From: Citrus sinensis
Lineage: Eukaryota; Streptophyta; Magnoliopsida; Sapindales; Rutaceae
Reading direction: 5' to 3'
Length of the DNA stretch: 64,000 nt
NCBI RefSeq assembly: GCF_022201045.2
Contig: NC_068558.1
Span: forward strand, 45,535,001 to 45,599,000
The notes under the pieces are model-generated. The model ran no database searches, was not told the DNA's origin, and saw nothing but the letters and a program-made list of their open reading frames with translations. Positions 63,226 through 64,000 of this stretch are shown here, in pieces (position 1 is the stretch's first letter; each line of letters starts with the position of its first letter). Both the position numbers and the translations under genes were made by a program.

Positions 63226-63722
63226 AAAACAGCAACTTAGAAGACGATAGAGTAAAAAAGTTAGGACTGATATTCACAAACAGGTTCATTACCAAGTTGA
63301 TACGAAGGAGAGGAGTACACAGCCGCCAGAAATTATTGGCAGAGGAACAGTGAGTGATCTGAGCCATCCATTTTAAGCTGTAAAACTAAAAGAGCCTACT
63401 AGCTGTTCCATGTAATGTAAGCAAAAAATAGTAGGAACAAGGAAAGTGGAGGCAACTGCAACTGGACAACGAGACAAAACATTGCAGCACCAGTTTCTGC
63501 ACGTGCGAAGAGGGTTCTGTTGACGCTTAGAAATCTTGCTCGCGCGTGTGTCCCGTTCGAGTTGGTGATGGTGACCCGGGTACAAGTTCAATGAACTCTA
63601 GGAATCTCCAAATGGGAAAAGTATTTGAAGGTCCAATCCTCTCGCTGAGACCAAAGTAGGTGGCTATGGGCTAGGAAAAAGGTTGAAAAAATAAATTAAA
63701 AAATAATGTCTCTTGGCGTTTG

Positions 63723-63732
63723 GCTTTATAAA
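63723..63732 (-). promoter_or_regulatory. TATA-box candidate for ERS1
   Basis: Reads TTTTATAAAG on the minus strand, about 1.2 kb from the ATG. That fits if the leader is split by an intron. Confidence 0.35.
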
Positions 63733-64000
63733 ACTTAATAAATAAATCCTGTTTCTCATATATTAAAAAAAAAAAAAAAAAAGAGTTGGTCAGTCCTATA
63801 TATTATTATTATAGCTCTATTACCCAACCCCATTAACTATCTCGAGCCAGTGCTTTACTGCTTTAGTGCCACCATGTGCTGGATTAATTACTAAAATTAG
63901 AGACCCTTTGATTGCAATTTGCACATAACATCTTCCGCCCTGTAATCAACCCGTGATTTCTCCCCAACAGTTGTACTTTATCGTCGCTCTTTTTAACTTT

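Larger units (their letters stand above)
62489..64000. other. 5' UTR/intron and promoter region of ERS1
   Basis: A likely 5' UTR intron ends near 62514 on the minus strand. A poly(C) run at 63197-63225 lies inside this region. No other coding gene is recognised up to the window end. Confidence 0.5.

Overview
The window is nuclear DNA of a dicot plant, most likely Citrus. It has long AT-rich intergenic stretches, GT-AG introns and genes with many exons. The sucrose synthase assembles to exactly 811 residues and reads like the Citrus SUSA protein as I remember it. The species call rests on recall, not on a search. There is no bacterial, organellar or CRISPR content.

Layout, left to right: (1) 190-740, a severely 5'-truncated LINE tail. 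(2) 1505-3725, a secreted GH9 endo-beta-1,4-glucanase on the plus strand. (3) 8240-14008, sucrose synthase on the minus strand. (4) 15506-21164, a retroposon-rich strip: an ultra-short poly(A) insertion, a full-length tRNA-derived SINE and a 4.2-kb L1-type LINE, each between direct repeats. (5) 22795-24613, a GH28 exopolygalacturonase. (6) 25727-28623, a USP-domain/receptor-like pseudokinase. (7) 31411-38908, the plastid RelA/SpoT homologue RSH1, in 24 coding exons. (8) 39860-41391, an acidic two-membrane-segment protein of unknown function. (9) 42555-43219 and 46375-47298, two diverged Ole e 1-domain secreted proteins on the minus strand. (10) 51978-53096, a group VII ERF with an N-terminal MCGG oxygen-degron. 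(11) 56350-58300, ribosomal protein eL19. (12) 59322-62488, the ethylene receptor ERS1 on the minus strand.

The genes are independent plant transcription units, not an operon or cluster. Themes recur: cell-wall remodelling (GH9, GH28, Ole e 1 proteins), carbon supply (sucrose synthase), and stress or hormone sensing (RSH1/ppGpp, ERF-VII oxygen sensing, ERS1 ethylene sensing). Nothing in the sequence shows that they are co-regulated. I joined exons by hand from splice signals, reading-frame continuity and family knowledge. Every spliced gene closes in frame with a family-typical length where one is known.

The least routine content is the mobile DNA. There are four SINE copies in two families, all with target-site duplications. 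One LINE has a duplicated reverse-transcriptase catalytic box, and all four of its in-frame stops fit C-to-T decay. Several small inverted-repeat elements sit in introns and promoters. RSH1 also carries a 112-bp tandem duplication across an exon/intron junction and one GC-AG intron. I did not find a convincing new multi-gene system.
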